A stretch of 64,000 nt of DNA from Nitratireductor basaltis (GCF_000733725.1 NZ_JMQM01000001.1:1426001-1490000); one strand, 5' to 3'; counted from the stretch's first letter, positions 37,183-49,450 are shown. The notes: generated by a model not told the origin, from the sequence alone. Translations and numbers: made by a program.

Positions 37183-38496
37183 TTGATGAAAACGAAGCTT
37201 TTCTTGTCGGTCGGTGCCGTTCTTGGCGCCCTCACCGCTCCGGCTCATGCCGAAACCGAAATCACCTGGTGGCACGGCATGGGCGGTGCGCTCGGCGAGA
37301 CCGTGAACAAGATCGCCGCCGACTTCAACGAAAGCCAGGACGAGTACAAGATCACGCCTGTCTTCAAGGGTACCTATGAAGAGACTCTGACGGCTGCCAT
37401 TGCTGCTTTCCGTGCCGGCGAACAGCCGAACATCGTTCAGGTCTTCGATGCCGGTGCTGCTACCGTGATCGGCGCCAAGGGTGCGGTCGTGCCGGTTGAG
37501 GACCTCCTCAACGAGAACGGTGTCGAGTTCAACATTGAAGACTACATCGCCGGCGTTCGCTACTTCTATGCCGATTCCGACGGCAAGATGATCGGCATGC
37601 CGTTCAACTCCTCGACCCCGATCCTCTATTACAATGTAGAGGCGATGGAAAAGGCCGGCGTCACGCCGCCCAAGACCTGGGAAGAGTTCGAGAACGTTAC
37701 CGCTCCTGCCCTGAAGGAAGCCGGTTACACGCCGCTGACCCAGTCGCACATGCCGTGGATCTTCACGGAGAACTTCTTCTCCCGTCACAACCTGCCATTC
37801 GCCACCGAGAACAACGGCTATGACAGCGTCAATGTGTCGATCAATGCCGATGCGCCTGAACTGAAGGCGCACTTCGAGAGCTTCAAGAACTGGATCGACA
37901 ATGATCTGGCCGCTTTCTACGGCGCTGCATGGGACGACAATGCCAAGCCTTTCGAGGCTGGTGAAGTTGCCATGTGGCTCGGCTCGTCCGGCTCCTTCGG
38001 CGGCCTTGTCCAGAAAGCAGACTTCGACTTCTCCGCCACCTACCTGCCCTATTGGGAGAAGGTGACGAAAGAGCCGACGCAGACCTTTATCGGCGGTGCC
38101 GCTCTCTTTGCGATGTCGGGCCACTCGGATGAAGAGAACAAGGCTGCTGCCGAGTTCTTCCGCTACCTGACCTCGCCTGAGGTTCAGTATATGTGGCACC
38201 GCGAGACCGGCTATGTGCCGATCACGGAAGCTGCTTACGAACTCGCCAAGGAAGACGGCCACTACGAGAAGTTCCCGGCTGCCGAAATCGGTATCCAGCA
38301 GCTTCAGCTGCCTGCCGGTGACAACACCAAGGGCTATCGCATGGGCTTCTACGTCCAGATCCGTGACGTGATGAACCGCGAATACACGCGCTACCTGAAC
38401 GGCGAAACCTCGCTCGATGACGCTTTCGCGACCATCAAGAAGGAAGCCGATGCGCTTCTCGAGCGCTTTGCGCAGACGCAGGGCGGTCAGGGCTAA
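37183..38496 (+). CDS. ugpB: sn-glycerol-3-phosphate ABC transporter substrate-binding protein UgpB
   Basis: A 437-residue periplasmic binding protein with a signal peptide (cleavage after APAHA, residue 22) and mature start ETEITWWHGMGGALGE. WWHGMGG, VFKGTYEETLTAAIAAFRAG and QVFDAGAATV are characteristic of UgpB, which binds glycerol-3-phosphate and glycerophosphodiesters. GGGAGA lies six bases before ATG. Codon use is highly biased, consistent with strong expression. First gene of ugpB-A-E-C. Confidence 0.95.
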   Translation: MMKTKLFLSVGAVLGALTAPAHAETEITWWHGMGGALGETVNKIAADFNESQDEYKITPVFKGTYEETLTAAIAAFRAGEQPNIVQVFDAGAATVIGAKGAVVPVEDLLNENGVEFNIEDYIAGVRYFYADSDGKMIGMPFNSSTPILYYNVEAMEKAGVTPPKTWEEFENVTAPALKEAGYTPLTQSHMPWIFTENFFSRHNLPFATENNGYDSVNVSINADAPELKAHFESFKNWIDNDLAAFYGAAWDDNAKPFEAGEVAMWLGSSGSFGGLVQKADFDFSATYLPYWEKVTKEPTQTFIGGAALFAMSGHSDEENKAAAEFFRYLTSPEVQYMWHRETGYVPITEAAYELAKEDGHYEKFPAAEIGIQQLQLPAGDNTKGYRMGFYVQIRDVMNREYTRYLNGETSLDDAFATIKKEADALLERFAQTQGGQG

Positions 38497-38512
38497 CGCC
38501 GCCACTCATCTG

Positions 38513-38540
38513 AGACAGGCGGCCATCCGGTCGCCTGTCT
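38513..38540 (+). promoter_or_regulatory. intercistronic stem-loop between ugpB and ugpA
   Basis: AGACAGGCG (38513-38521), 10-base loop, CGCCTGTCT (38532-38540): a perfect 9-bp stem shortly after the ugpB stop, with no T run. Likely to protect ugpB mRNA and reduce read-through, giving more binding protein than permease. Confidence 0.55.
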
Positions 38541-38589
38541 TGCCGCATCGGGCGGCATGTTCTTCCACATTCCAGATGCGAGTTGATCC

Positions 38590-39471
38590 GTGAAGCGCTC
38601 ACAGTTTTCGCACAAATCGCTGCCGATCCTGCTGCTTGTGCCGCAGCTCATTATCATCGGCGTGTTCTTCTACTGGCCGGCCTGGCGCGCGCTCCACTCA
38701 TCCTTCTATCTCGAAGATCCGTTCGGGTTCGGCTCGCAATTTGTCGGCATGGCCAATTACACGCGGCTGTTCACATCGGCCGAATATATGAAGGTCGCCC
38801 GCTTCACGCTCTTTTTCACGGCGCTTGTCACCTTCCTTGCGCTCGCCATTTCACTGTTGCTTGCAGTCAAGGCTGACAAGGTCATCCGTGGCGCGAAGAC
38901 ATATCGCACGCTACTGATGTGGGTTTACGCCGTGGCACCGCCGGTTGCGGGCCTGGTTGGCGTGATGCTGTTTGACCAGAATATCGGCATCATCACCGAG
39001 TTCTTCGCCTTTCTCGGCTACGACTACCGGCTGGGTGTCAGCTATGCCGATACCGCGCTGGCCATGATCGTCGTGTCCGTCTGGATCCAGATCCCCGTCA
39101 ATTTCATCTTCTTCCTGTCAGGACTGCAATCCATTCCGCGCCATGTGCGTGAAGCGGCGATGATCGACAATCCTTCAGGCTTCCGCCGCTTCTGGGAAGT
39201 CACCTTCCCGCTGCTTGCGCCAACGACGTTCTTTCTCGTCGTCATCAACATCACCTATTCGCTGTTCGACACATTCGGCGTCATCGACACGCTGGTGAAG
39301 AACAACCCCGCCTCCAATCCGATGACGCTTGTCTACAAGGTCTTTGTCGATGGCTTTCGCGGCAATGATATTGGCGGATCCTCGGCACAGTCTGTGGTGC
39401 TGATGGTGCTTGTGCTTGCCCTGACAATCTTCCAGTTCCGCCTGCTCGAGCGGCGGATTCACTACGCTTGA
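38590..39471 (+). CDS. ugpA: sn-glycerol-3-phosphate ABC transporter permease UgpA
   Basis: A 293-residue MalF-type permease with six transmembrane segments (first at about 12-31). The EAA loop is seen in PRHVREAAMIDNPSGFRRFWEVTFPLLAP (EAA at about 188-190). The N-terminus LLLVPQLIIIGVFFYWPAWRAL is typical. GTG start at 38590 with only a weak ribosome site, consistent with lower expression than ugpB. Confidence 0.94.
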   Translation: MKRSQFSHKSLPILLLVPQLIIIGVFFYWPAWRALHSSFYLEDPFGFGSQFVGMANYTRLFTSAEYMKVARFTLFFTALVTFLALAISLLLAVKADKVIRGAKTYRTLLMWVYAVAPPVAGLVGVMLFDQNIGIITEFFAFLGYDYRLGVSYADTALAMIVVSVWIQIPVNFIFFLSGLQSIPRHVREAAMIDNPSGFRRFWEVTFPLLAPTTFFLVVINITYSLFDTFGVIDTLVKNNPASNPMTLVYKVFVDGFRGNDIGGSSAQSVVLMVLVLALTIFQFRLLERRIHYA

Positions 39472-39481
39472 GGAGGTCGTG

Positions 39482-40396
39482 ATGGCCGTTGCAGACAGTT
39501 ATCTCTCCGTCTCACAGACCGCTGAACCGGCACGCCAAAAGCGGCGCAGCGTGAAGCTATCAACCATTGCAGACCATGCGATCCTGATTGCCGGTGCGCT
39601 TTTCATGCTGGTGCCGGTCTATCTGGCGCTAACCACCGCCAGTCATGATGCCGTACATATCCAGCGCGAGGGGCTATCCTTCGGCTTCGGTGACGATCTG
39701 GTGAAGAATTTCGATGCAGCGCTATTCGCCGAAGGCGGCTTTACCGGTGCCATTACCGGCACGACGATGCTGATGAATTCATTCATTCTGGGCGTGGGTT
39801 TCGCCGTCGGCAAGATCGTGCTGTCGATGATCGCAGCCTATGCGATCGTCTATTTCCGCCTGCGCTTTGCGACATTCGCCTTCTGGGCCATCTTCACGAC
39901 GATCCTCCTGCCGCTGGAGGTACGTATCGTTCCCTCATATGAGGTCATCCAGGGGATCGGCCTGACCAACACCTATACGGGCCTGATCGTGCCACTTCTG
40001 GCTTCTGCGACCGGCACCTTCTTTTTCCGTCAGTTCTTCCTTTCGGTGCCCGACGAACTGGTTGAGGCCGCGCGGATCGATGGCGCGGGACCGGTGAAGT
40101 TCTTCATCGACATTCTCGTGCCGCTGTCGCGCACCATGATCGCGGCCATCTTCATCATCATGTTTGTCTATGGCTGGAACCAGTATCTCTGGCCGACCCT
40201 CATCACCACTGAAGAAGGCCTGTTCACGCTGGTGCGTGGCATCCGGCAGATCATCCAGGCCATGGCCGAAGGCTCACAGATCCCGGAATACGGACGCATG
40301 ATGGCGCTTGCGATCATCGCAATGCTGCCGCCGGTGGCCATCGTCATCCTGTTCCAGAGCTGGTTCGTAAAGGGCCTTGTCGAGTCCGAGAAATAA
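39482..40396 (+). CDS. ugpE: sn-glycerol-3-phosphate ABC transporter permease UgpE
   Basis: A 304-residue MalG-type permease with six transmembrane segments. [27 protein letters not shown] and the EAA loop [28 protein letters not shown] are the UgpE signatures. The AGGAGG ribosome site overlaps the ugpA stop, five bases before ATG 39482; a GTG three bases upstream is less well placed. The N-terminal 25 residues are a polar extension rich in basic residues. Confidence 0.94.
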   Translation: MAVADSYLSVSQTAEPARQKRRSVKLSTIADHAILIAGALFMLVPVYLALTTASHDAVHIQREGLSFGFGDDLVKNFDAALFAEGGFTGAITGTTMLMNSFILGVGFAVGKIVLSMIAAYAIVYFRLRFATFAFWAIFTTILLPLEVRIVPSYEVIQGIGLTNTYTGLIVPLLASATGTFFFRQFFLSVPDELVEAARIDGAGPVKFFIDILVPLSRTMIAAIFIIMFVYGWNQYLWPTLITTEEGLFTLVRGIRQIIQAMAEGSQIPEYGRMMALAIIAMLPPVAIVILFQSWFVKGLVESEK

Positions 40397-40410
40397 GAAA
40401 GCACCGACCA

Positions 40411-41466
40411 ATGGCGAAAGTCAGCGTAAGCAATCTCTCCAAGACCTATGGCAAGGGTACCCAGGCGGTCAAACCCTGCAGCTTCCACATCAATGACGGC
40501 GAGTTCGTCGTTCTCGTCGGCCCGTCGGGTTGCGGAAAATCCACGCTATTGCGCATGATTGCGGGACTGGAGGATATCACCAGCGGGGAGCTTCGCATCG
40601 GTGACCGCGTGGTCAATGACCTTGATCCCGCCGAGCGCGACATCGCGATGGTGTTCCAGAACTATGCGCTCTATCCGCATATGACTGTTGCCAGAAACAT
40701 CGCCTATGGCTTGAAAAATCGCGGTACACCAGCGCCTGTGATCGAACAGAAGGTGCGCGAGGCCGCGGAGATCCTCAATCTCACCGAATATCTTGATCGC
40801 AAGCCGGGGCAGCTTTCAGGCGGTCAGCGTCAGCGTGTTGCCATGGGACGTGCCATCGTGCGCGATCCGGCCCTCTTCCTTTTCGACGAGCCTCTTTCAA
40901 ATCTGGATGCCAAGCTGCGCAACCAGATGCGCATCGAAATCCGCAAGCTACAGCGCCGGCTTGGCGTGACCTCCATCTATGTTACCCACGACCAGGTGGA
41001 AGCCATGACCATGGCCGACCGCATCTTCGTGCTGAATGACGGGCGCATCGAGCAGGTCGGCACTCCGGCCGAAATCTATCACAGGCCCGCATCCACATTC
41101 GTGGCAAGCTTCATGGGTGCGCCGCCGATGAACCTGCTGCCGGGCGACTATAATGGCAATGGCTCGGTGCGCCTTGATGATCAGACCGCGATCAAGATCG
41201 GACAGCCCGCCAATCACAAGGGCGCGGTTAAGCTCGGGATACGTCCGGAAGATATCACGATCGCCTCACCCAATGATGGCATACCCTTCCAGATCGACGT
41301 GGTGGAGGAGCTTGGCGCGAACCGCCTACTTCATGGCAGTCTGGCCGGCCATCCCTTCACCGTCAGCGTGGGCAAGGAATCGGCTGCAGCACCGGGCGTC
41401 GCCGGCCTGCGCATCGATCCCGCTGCCATTCATCTGTTCCATGCGGAAGAAGGACGGCGGTTATGA
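40411..41466 (+). CDS. ugpC: sn-glycerol-3-phosphate ABC transporter ATP-binding protein UgpC
   Basis: A 351-residue ABC ATPase with Walker [10 protein letters not shown] (about 37-45), signature [19 protein letters not shown] (about 134-152), Walker [17 protein letters not shown] and H-loop YVTHDQ. A C-terminal TOBE/regulatory domain (about 235-350) with [11 protein letters not shown] follows. Energises UgpBAE. Its stop overlaps the start of the next gene (ATGA), so that gene is translationally coupled to the transporter. Confidence 0.95.
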   Translation: MAKVSVSNLSKTYGKGTQAVKPCSFHINDGEFVVLVGPSGCGKSTLLRMIAGLEDITSGELRIGDRVVNDLDPAERDIAMVFQNYALYPHMTVARNIAYGLKNRGTPAPVIEQKVREAAEILNLTEYLDRKPGQLSGGQRQRVAMGRAIVRDPALFLFDEPLSNLDAKLRNQMRIEIRKLQRRLGVTSIYVTHDQVEAMTMADRIFVLNDGRIEQVGTPAEIYHRPASTFVASFMGAPPMNLLPGDYNGNGSVRLDDQTAIKIGQPANHKGAVKLGIRPEDITIASPNDGIPFQIDVVEELGANRLLHGSLAGHPFTVSVGKESAAAPGVAGLRIDPAAIHLFHAEEGRRL

Positions 41467-42509
41467 CACCGGTTGTTGGCAAACTGCCCGACGTGACGGC
41501 GGCACAAAGGCGACGCATCTTCGACGCGCCGCGGACCCCCGAAGCGCATCGCGCGCTTTTGGCAGAAGTGGATGCGATGAATGTCCTGCAGAGCGGTGGT
41601 GCAGGCACCCTCGCCTTTCTGCCGACCAGCTTCACCGTGGCAGCCTGGAATGTCGAGCGCTGCCTCTTCCCCGAGCGCAGTGCGGCCCACCTGCTGTCTT
41701 TCAAGCCGCAGCTCGTGCTCCTGTCGGAGATGGACAACGGCATGGCCCGCACCGGCCAGCGCGACACGACCGCGGCCATGGCAGAGGCGCTTGGCATGTA
41801 TTTTGTCTATGGCGTCGAGTTCCATGAACTTGATCTGGGCGGTGAAACGGAGCGCAGATATTGCGAGGATGATTTCAACGCCCATGGCTGGCATGGCAAT
41901 GCCATTCTCTCCGCAGTGCCTTTCGAGCGGGTCGAACTGATCAGGCTCGACGATTGCGGCCACTGGTTCTGCAGCGACAAGGCAGATCCGAAACAACCGC
42001 GGGTCGGCGGGCGCATGGCGGTGGCTGCGGTGGTTCCCACTGAAGCTGGGTCGATCTGCGTAGTCTCAACACATCTGGAGAGCAATGCGGATGCAGCCTA
42101 TCGACATCAGCAGTTTGAGCAATTGCTCAACGCGCTGGATGACTTTGCACCCGACATGCCGGTCCTTATCGGGGGCGACCTGAACACCGGCAATCACCTC
42201 CCACCCGACTATGACTGGCGCAAGGAGACGCTTTTTGCGATGGCGCAAGCGCGCGGCTATGACTGGGGTCTTACGCCCGAAGGCATCACGACGCGCGCAA
42301 GCCTCATCAGTCCGCATGAGAACCGCAAGATGAAGCTCGACTGGTTCGCGGCTCGCGGTTTGGGTGGCAGGCCCAACAATCTGCTGCCATCGCTTGATAC
42401 GGACGGCACACCGCTGTCGGACCATAAATGTGTGATGGCAGATGTGGTTGTCGGGGAAACTATCTCGAAAGAAAAAGAAGCGGCCGAACTGGCAGGCGCA
42501 AAAGAATAG
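41463..42509 (+). CDS. endonuclease/exonuclease/phosphatase (EEP) family protein coupled to ugpC
   Basis: A 348-residue EEP-fold hydrolase without signal peptide. Catalytic-type motifs: [10 protein letters not shown] (Asn, about residue 62), [13 protein letters not shown] (metal-binding Glu, about 86), [16 protein letters not shown] (His), GGDLNTGNH (Asp/Asn, about 240) and the final [11 protein letters not shown] (Asp/His, about 323). The family includes sphingomyelinases, inositol-phosphate phosphatases and nucleases. Coupling to ugpC by an ATGA overlap suggests that it acts on an imported substrate, perhaps a glycerophosphodiester, filling the place of UgpQ; this is inference. The last 20 residues are a charged tail. 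Confidence 0.85.
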   Translation: MTPVVGKLPDVTAAQRRRIFDAPRTPEAHRALLAEVDAMNVLQSGGAGTLAFLPTSFTVAAWNVERCLFPERSAAHLLSFKPQLVLLSEMDNGMARTGQRDTTAAMAEALGMYFVYGVEFHELDLGGETERRYCEDDFNAHGWHGNAILSAVPFERVELIRLDDCGHWFCSDKADPKQPRVGGRMAVAAVVPTEAGSICVVSTHLESNADAAYRHQQFEQLLNALDDFAPDMPVLIGGDLNTGNHLPPDYDWRKETLFAMAQARGYDWGLTPEGITTRASLISPHENRKMKLDWFAARGLGGRPNNLLPSLDTDGTPLSDHKCVMADVVVGETISKEKEAAELAGAKE

Positions 42510-42556
42510 CAGCGCAGGTTTCACCACGCACCAGGCGTAACCGCATCTGGAATAGA

Positions 42557-42583
42557 AAAAGCCGGGCGTTCTGCCCGGCTTTT
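42557..42583. terminator. bidirectional rho-independent terminator
   Basis: AAAAGCCGGGC (42557-42567), loop GTTCT, GCCCGGCTTTT (42573-42583): serves the ugp operon on the plus strand and the HU gene on the minus strand. Confidence 0.9.
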
Positions 42584-42608
42584 CCATTTGAAGGCTTTGT
42601 GCCTGCGA

Positions 42609-42881
42609 TCAGTTGATCGCGTCCTTCAGACCCTTGCCGGCCGAGAACTTCGGCACGTTGCGAGCCGGAATGTCGACCTCTGCACCGGTCTGCGGGTTAC
42701 GGCCCTTGGAGGCTTCACGACGCGACATGGAGAAGTTGCCAAAACCGACAAGTCGAACGTCTCCGCCCTTCTTGAGCTCATTGGTGATGACCTGGAAAAC
42801 CGCATCGACTGCAGACTGGGCGTCACCCTTGGAAAGGTTCGCTTCTTCTGCGACGGCGGATACGAGTTCGTTCTTGTTCAT
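42609..42881 (-). CDS. hup: DNA-binding protein HU
   Basis: A 90-residue nucleoid protein of the HU/IHF fold that bends and compacts DNA. MNKNELVSAVAEEANLSKGDAQ, VRLVGFGNFSMSRREASKGRNPQTG (the DNA-binding arm) and IPARNVPKFSAGKGLKDAIN are diagnostic. Start at 42881; an in-frame upstream start would add a non-conserved stretch. The ribosome site (AGGAAGGGG) is a little far (11 bases). lon followed by hup is the usual bacterial order and is seen here. Confidence 0.96.
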   Translation of the reverse strand: MNKNELVSAVAEEANLSKGDAQSAVDAVFQVITNELKKGGDVRLVGFGNFSMSRREASKGRNPQTGAEVDIPARNVPKFSAGKGLKDAIN

Positions 42882-43024
42882 AAAACTATAAACCCCTTCC
42901 TGATTACGACCGACGTTAAGACTCGCCGGTGAGGTGGGCAGTCTATTTAGAACGCATGCTGCAACCAAGCGAGAAATGCGCTCGAAACACCGCGAATCCC
43001 ATGTTTTCCGCCGCTTTCAGCACA

Positions 43025-43050
43025 AAAGCCGGCCCTTTCGGACCGGCTTT
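43025..43050 (-). terminator. terminator after lon
   Basis: AAAGCCGG (43025-43032) and CCGGCTTT (43043-43050) with inner CC-TTTC-GG pairing, followed on the minus strand by TTTTGTG. Ends the lon transcript before hup. Confidence 0.8.
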
Positions 43051-43074
43051 CGTGAATTTTGGTTTGACGAGGCC

Positions 43075-45492
<2,418 letters not shown>

Positions 45493-45838
45493 TGTTCTGC
45501 CTTTTCAAACCACGACCTCCCATGAGGCAAGCCGCGGACATTTTCAGACGAAGGAGCGCCCCGCTCCGACAAGGCTCGCATTCGCGACACCGGTCCTTTG
45601 ACCCGGGGCACCCGCTCACTCCCCTAGTTGGAGAGTGCGGGCGCGCATATCAAGGTCTTGACGCCGGCCATTACATGCAGCCCATGCCCATCCGGCCTTC
45701 AAGGTAGACCCGCAAGGCCGTGGATTAAAGAACTGAAACGCGGTTACCGGGAAACAACGGTGCAAAAACGTGAAAAGGGCGGGAAGAAAGCGGTTTCACC
45801 CGCTGTCAGACCCGCCCTTGCAATGTCACGAAGCCTGA
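45493..45838. other. intergenic region between clpX and lon
   Basis: 346 bases holding the lon leader (minus strand) and the clpX terminator at 45773-45819. A weak hairpin around 45620-45640 (CACTC/GAGTG pairing) is present. I see no coding sequence and no confident heat-shock promoter for lon. Confidence 0.4.
45773..45819 (-). terminator. terminator after clpX
   Basis: GGGCGGG (45777-45783) pairs with CCCGCCC (45811-45817); the 27-base loop holds its own hairpin (AGCGG/CCGCT). On the minus strand the stem is followed by TTTTCACG. Confidence 0.75.
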
Positions 45839-47113
45839 TCAGGCGCTGACGCTGTCCTTTTCCTTCTCGCGCTCTGCGTAAATGTAGAGCGGACGGGCAT
45901 TGCCAGCCACGACCTCATCGGAGATCACAACTTCCTGAACGCCCTCGAGAGCGGGAAGCTCGAACATGGTGTCCAGCAGGATCGCTTCCATTATGGAACG
46001 CAGACCACGAGCACCCGTCTTGCGCTCGATTGCCTTGCGGGCGATCTCACGCAGCGCGTTTTCGTGGAAGGTCAGTTCCACATTCTCCATCTCGAAGAGG
46101 CGTTGATACTGCTTCACCAGCGCGTTCTTCGGTTCGGAGAGGATCTGCACCAGGGCATCCTCGTCGAGATCCTCAAGCGTTGCCAGCACCGGCAGACGAC
46201 CAACAAATTCGGGAATAAGACCGAACTTCAGGAGATCTTCCGGCTCGACCTGCTTCAGAAGCTCGCCGGTGCGGCGGTCTTCGGGCGAATCCACCGTTGC
46301 GGCAAAACCGATGGAGGTCTTGCGGCCGCGATCGGAAATGATGCGGTCGAGACCGGCAAAGGCACCGCCCGAGATGAAGAGGATGGAGGACGTATCCACC
46401 TGCAGGAATTCCTGCTGGGGATGCTTGCGTCCGCCCTGCGGGGGAACGGAAGCAACCGTGCCTTCCATGATCTTCAGAAGCGCCTGCTGCACGCCCTCGC
46501 CCGACACGTCACGCGTGATGGAGGGATTGTCCGACTTGCGGGAGATCTTGTCGATCTCGTCGATATAGACGATGCCGCGCTGGGCGCGTTCGACATTGTA
46601 GTCTGCCGCCTGCAGCAGCTTCAGAATGATGTTCTCGACATCCTCGCCCACATAACCGGCCTCGGTCAGCGTTGTCGCATCGGCCATGGTGAAGGGCACA
46701 TCGATGATGCGCGCCAGCGTCTGGGCCAGGAGCGTCTTGCCGCAACCGGTCGGACCGATCAGCAGGATGTTCGACTTGGCAAGTTCCACATCGGGATTCT
46801 TGCCCGCATGGGCCAGGCGCTTGTAGTGGTTGTGAACAGCCACGGAAAGCACGCGCTTGGCATGAGGCTGACCGATGACATAGTCATCGAGAACCTCGAG
46901 AATTTCCTGAGGCGTTGGCACGCCCTCACGGGACTTCACCATGGAGGATTTGTTTTCCTCGCGGATGATATCCATGCACAGTTCGACGCATTCATCGCAG
47001 ATGAACACGGTCGGGCCAGCAATGAGCTTGCGTACTTCGTGCTGGCTCTTGCCGCAGAACGAGCAGTACAGCGTGTTCTTGGAATCACCGCCGCTGTTAT
47101 TGATCTTGCTCAT
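45839..47113 (-). CDS. clpX: ATP-dependent Clp protease ATP-binding subunit ClpX
   Basis: A 424-residue unfoldase that feeds tagged proteins to ClpP, including CtrA in Caulobacter. N-terminal C4 zinc finger ([15 protein letters not shown] with [10 protein letters not shown], about 14-47), Walker [13 protein letters not shown] (about 119-130), Walker [11 protein letters not shown], and IGF-type loop for ClpP docking within [12 protein letters not shown] region, where the family has IGF (here SIGFAATVD). Start ATG at 47113; typical length. Transcribed in the same direction as clpP but 304 bases downstream. Confidence 0.97.
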   Translation of the reverse strand: MSKINNSGGDSKNTLYCSFCGKSQHEVRKLIAGPTVFICDECVELCMDIIREENKSSMVKSREGVPTPQEILEVLDDYVIGQPHAKRVLSVAVHNHYKRLAHAGKNPDVELAKSNILLIGPTGCGKTLLAQTLARIIDVPFTMADATTLTEAGYVGEDVENIILKLLQAADYNVERAQRGIVYIDEIDKISRKSDNPSITRDVSGEGVQQALLKIMEGTVASVPPQGGRKHPQQEFLQVDTSSILFISGGAFAGLDRIISDRGRKTSIGFAATVDSPEDRRTGELLKQVEPEDLLKFGLIPEFVGRLPVLATLEDLDEDALVQILSEPKNALVKQYQRLFEMENVELTFHENALREIARKAIERKTGARGLRSIMEAILLDTMFELPALEGVQEVVISDEVVAGNARPLYIYAEREKEKDSVSA

Positions 47114-47417
47114 TTCTCACGTCCTTTCAGTACCACCGGCAACCCCCAGAGATGGACAGTCCTGCCGGAAGAGGGAAGAGCAGAAGCCTTAAAAGGCAAG
47201 GCTGCACTTCGCCCAAATCCCGTTTTCCGAACGAAACACAAATCGGAAAGCGCGGCAACAGATCAATCTCCACATCAGATTGGAGATCGAAAATCAACAT
47301 AGGCTTAACGTAGGTCGCCCCGTCCCCTCAGGGAACAGCAAAATGTGACGGAAATCGCACAGTATCCGCGATTTCCCGTCCTTGCCTGCGCTTTCTACAC
47401 AGTTGCCCGAAGTCGGC
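47114..47417. other. intergenic region between clpP and clpX
   Basis: 304 bases with no coding sequence seen. It contains a 7-bp inverted repeat (ATCTCCA at 47266-47272, TGGAGAT at 47281-47287), which could be an operator or attenuator. The length implies that clpX has its own promoter, though I recognise no certain -35/-10 pair. Confidence 0.4.
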
Positions 47418-48050
47418 TCAGCTTTCAGCCGGCGTTTCCAGCGCTTCGCGAGAGGAAATGACCTGGTCGATGAGGCCAAATTCCTTTGATTCGTCCGCAG
47501 TCATGAAATGGTCGCGGTCGAGCGTCTTTTCAATGGTCTCGTAGTCCTGACCGGTGTGCTTGACATAGACCTCGTTGAGGCGACGCTTCAGCTTGATGAT
47601 GTCCTGGGCGTGGCGCTCGATGTCGGAGGCCTGACCGGAGAAGCCACCGGAAGGCTGATGCACCATGATGCGGGCATTGGGCGTTGCAAAGCGCATGTCC
47701 TTGTGACCGGCGCAGAGCAGAAGCGAGCCCATGGAAGCCGCCTGGCCGATGCAAAGCGTCGAAACGGCAGGCTTGATGAATTGCATCGTGTCGTAGATCG
47801 CCATGCCGCTCGTCACCACGCCACCGGGCGAATTGATGTAGAGCGCGATCTCCTTCTTCGGATTCTCGGCCTCGAGGAAGAGAAGCTGGGCGCAGACAAG
47901 CGTCGCCATGCTGTCTTCGATCGGCCCGGTGATGAAGATGATGCGCTCCTTCAGGAGGCGGGAGAAAATGTCGTAGGCACGCTCGCCGCGGTTGGTCTGC
48001 TCGACCACCATCGGCACAAGGTTCATCGCGGTCTCGACTGGATTGGACAT
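47418..48050 (-). CDS. clpP: ATP-dependent Clp protease proteolytic subunit ClpP
   Basis: A 210-residue serine protease forming the tetradecameric chamber of ClpXP/ClpAP. Catalytic S106 ([10 protein letters not shown]), H131 ([10 protein letters not shown]) and an Asp in the [12 protein letters not shown] segment are in place. Start at 48050 ([10 protein letters not shown]); the in-frame extension of 22 residues upstream is not typical of the family. A candidate heat-shock promoter lies about 76 bases before the start. Confidence 0.97.
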   Translation of the reverse strand: MSNPVETAMNLVPMVVEQTNRGERAYDIFSRLLKERIIFITGPIEDSMATLVCAQLLFLEAENPKKEIALYINSPGGVVTSGMAIYDTMQFIKPAVSTLCIGQAASMGSLLLCAGHKDMRFATPNARIMVHQPSGGFSGQASDIERHAQDIIKLKRRLNEVYVKHTGQDYETIEKTLDRDHFMTADESKEFGLIDQVISSREALETPAES

Positions 48051-48125
48051 GGAAAGCCTTTCGGTTTTTCGGGCTAAAGAGCTGCCGAGCCTAAAGGCGG
48101 CAGATTCGGCTATCATTCACACAAT

Positions 48126-48155
48126 AAATAGGATGCAGCCTTGCGCTTGTGCAAG
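48126..48155 (-). promoter_or_regulatory. candidate RpoH-type promoter of clpP
   Basis: On the minus strand CTTGCA (48155-48150), 17 bases, CCTATTT (48132-48126). This resembles the rhizobial RpoH pattern (CTTGAA-N17-CCTATNT) and lies in the right place for clpP, a common heat-shock gene. Confidence 0.45.
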
Positions 48156-48220
48156 GCCCGTACGCTTGAGGCGGGAACGGTTGAGCCACTGTCGCCAATG
48201 CGCGTTAGAAAATGGTTGAC

Positions 48221-48257
48221 GCAAGACGCCCCTCGCCTGCCGCAAAGAGCGTCTTGC
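48221..48257 (-). terminator. hairpin after the MDR oxidoreductase gene
   Basis: GCAAGACGC (48221-48229) and GCGTCTTGC (48249-48257), a perfect 9-bp stem with a 19-base loop, starting eight bases after the stop. No T tract on the minus strand, so it may be a 3'-end stabiliser instead of a true terminator. Confidence 0.45.
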
Positions 48258-48264
48258 AAAATGC

Positions 48265-49299
48265 TCAGGCGTCAGGTCCGACGCGCACGACAAGCTTGCC
48301 GAAATTCTCACCCTTGAGCATGCCGTTGAGAGCCTGCGGGGCCTTCTCCAGACCTTCGACCATGTCCTCGCGATACTTGATCTTGCCGTCCTTCAGCCAG
48401 GCCTGCATGACCTTCTGGAATTCGGGGAATTTGTGGCCAAAAGTGTCGAAGATGATGAAGCCCTGCACGCGCAGCTTCTGGGTCAGGATCGTGCCGAGGA
48501 TCAGCGGAGAGCGGTCCGGGCCTTCGGGCAGCGAGGTCGCATTATACTGCGCGACCAGACCGCAGACCGGAATGCGGCCATGCGGGTTCATGAGCGGGAG
48601 AACCGCGTCGAAGACGGCACCGCCCACATTCTCGAAATAGACATCGATGCCGTCAGGGCATGCTTCCTTGAGTGCTTCCTTCAGATCACCCTCACGGCGA
48701 TCGATACAGGCATCGAAACCCAGCTCCTCGGTCGCATAGCGACATTTCTCCTCGCCACCTGCGATACCCACAACGCGGCAGCCTTTAAGCTTTGCGATCT
48801 GGCCGACCGTCGCGCCGACCGGACCGGTTGCGGCTGCCACCACCACCGTCTCGCCTTCCCTCGGCTCGCCGATGAACTCGAGCCCCGCCCAGGCCGTGAA
48901 TCCGGGCATGCCGAGTATGCCAAGCGCCCAAGAGGGGTTGGGCGTGTCCGAGCCCAGATTGATGACGCCCTCGCCATTGGTGATGCTGTAATCCTGCCAG
49001 CCGCCTTGGGACAGCACCCAGTCGCCCTCGTTGAAGCGCTTGTTCTTCGAGGTCACGACGCGCGAGACGGTGCCACCAACCATGGTGTCGCCGATCTCGA
49101 CGGGATTGGCATAGGATTTCGCGGCACTCATGCGGCCGCGCATATAGGGATCGAGCGAAAGGTAAACGGTGCGCAGCAGCACCTCGCCATCACCGGGCTG
49201 AGGGATCGACGCGTCTTCCAGCCGCAGCGTGTTATCGTTCGGCTCGCCCTTGGGGCGCTCGTTAAGGACGATACGGCGGTTCTTGTCGGTGGTCTGCAT
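48265..49299 (-). CDS. NADP-dependent medium-chain oxidoreductase (CurA/leukotriene B4 dehydrogenase type)
   Basis: A 344-residue zinc-independent MDR enzyme that reduces alpha,beta-unsaturated carbonyl compounds. LSLDPYMRGRMS (about 47-58), the ILGMPGFTAWAGL segment, the nucleotide-binding VAAATGPVGATVGQIAKLKGCRVVGIAGG (seen as AAATGPVGATVGQIAKLKG, about 156-174) and VCGLVAQYN match the PTGR/CurA/YncB group. Start at 49299 (MQTTDKN) has GGAAGAG at suitable distance. It stands alone between terminator-like structures; the physiological substrate is not deducible. Confidence 0.9.
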   Translation of the reverse strand: MQTTDKNRRIVLNERPKGEPNDNTLRLEDASIPQPGDGEVLLRTVYLSLDPYMRGRMSAAKSYANPVEIGDTMVGGTVSRVVTSKNKRFNEGDWVLSQGGWQDYSITNGEGVINLGSDTPNPSWALGILGMPGFTAWAGLEFIGEPREGETVVVAAATGPVGATVGQIAKLKGCRVVGIAGGEEKCRYATEELGFDACIDRREGDLKEALKEACPDGIDVYFENVGGAVFDAVLPLMNPHGRIPVCGLVAQYNATSLPEGPDRSPLILGTILTQKLRVQGFIIFDTFGHKFPEFQKVMQAWLKDGKIKYREDMVEGLEKAPQALNGMLKGENFGKLVVRVGPDA

Positions 49300-49386
49300 A
49301 AAATCTCTTCCGCTGAAAATGAAGTTGAGACATCCCAACTATGCACTCCGCGCGGGATTTGAAGGGCCGGTGCGAAGAACCCGGTT

Positions 49387-49426
49387 CAAAAAAATTCAAG
49401 CCGGCCCCCGTTGCAGGACCGGCTTG
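49387..49426 (-). terminator. rho-independent terminator after metY
   Basis: On the minus strand CAAGCCGG, 14-base loop, CCGGCTTG, then AA and seven T (49394-49388). Strong and correctly placed 24 bases after the metY stop. Confidence 0.88.
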
Positions 49427-49450
49427 AGCAGATTGGCGGAGCTGGAACGC

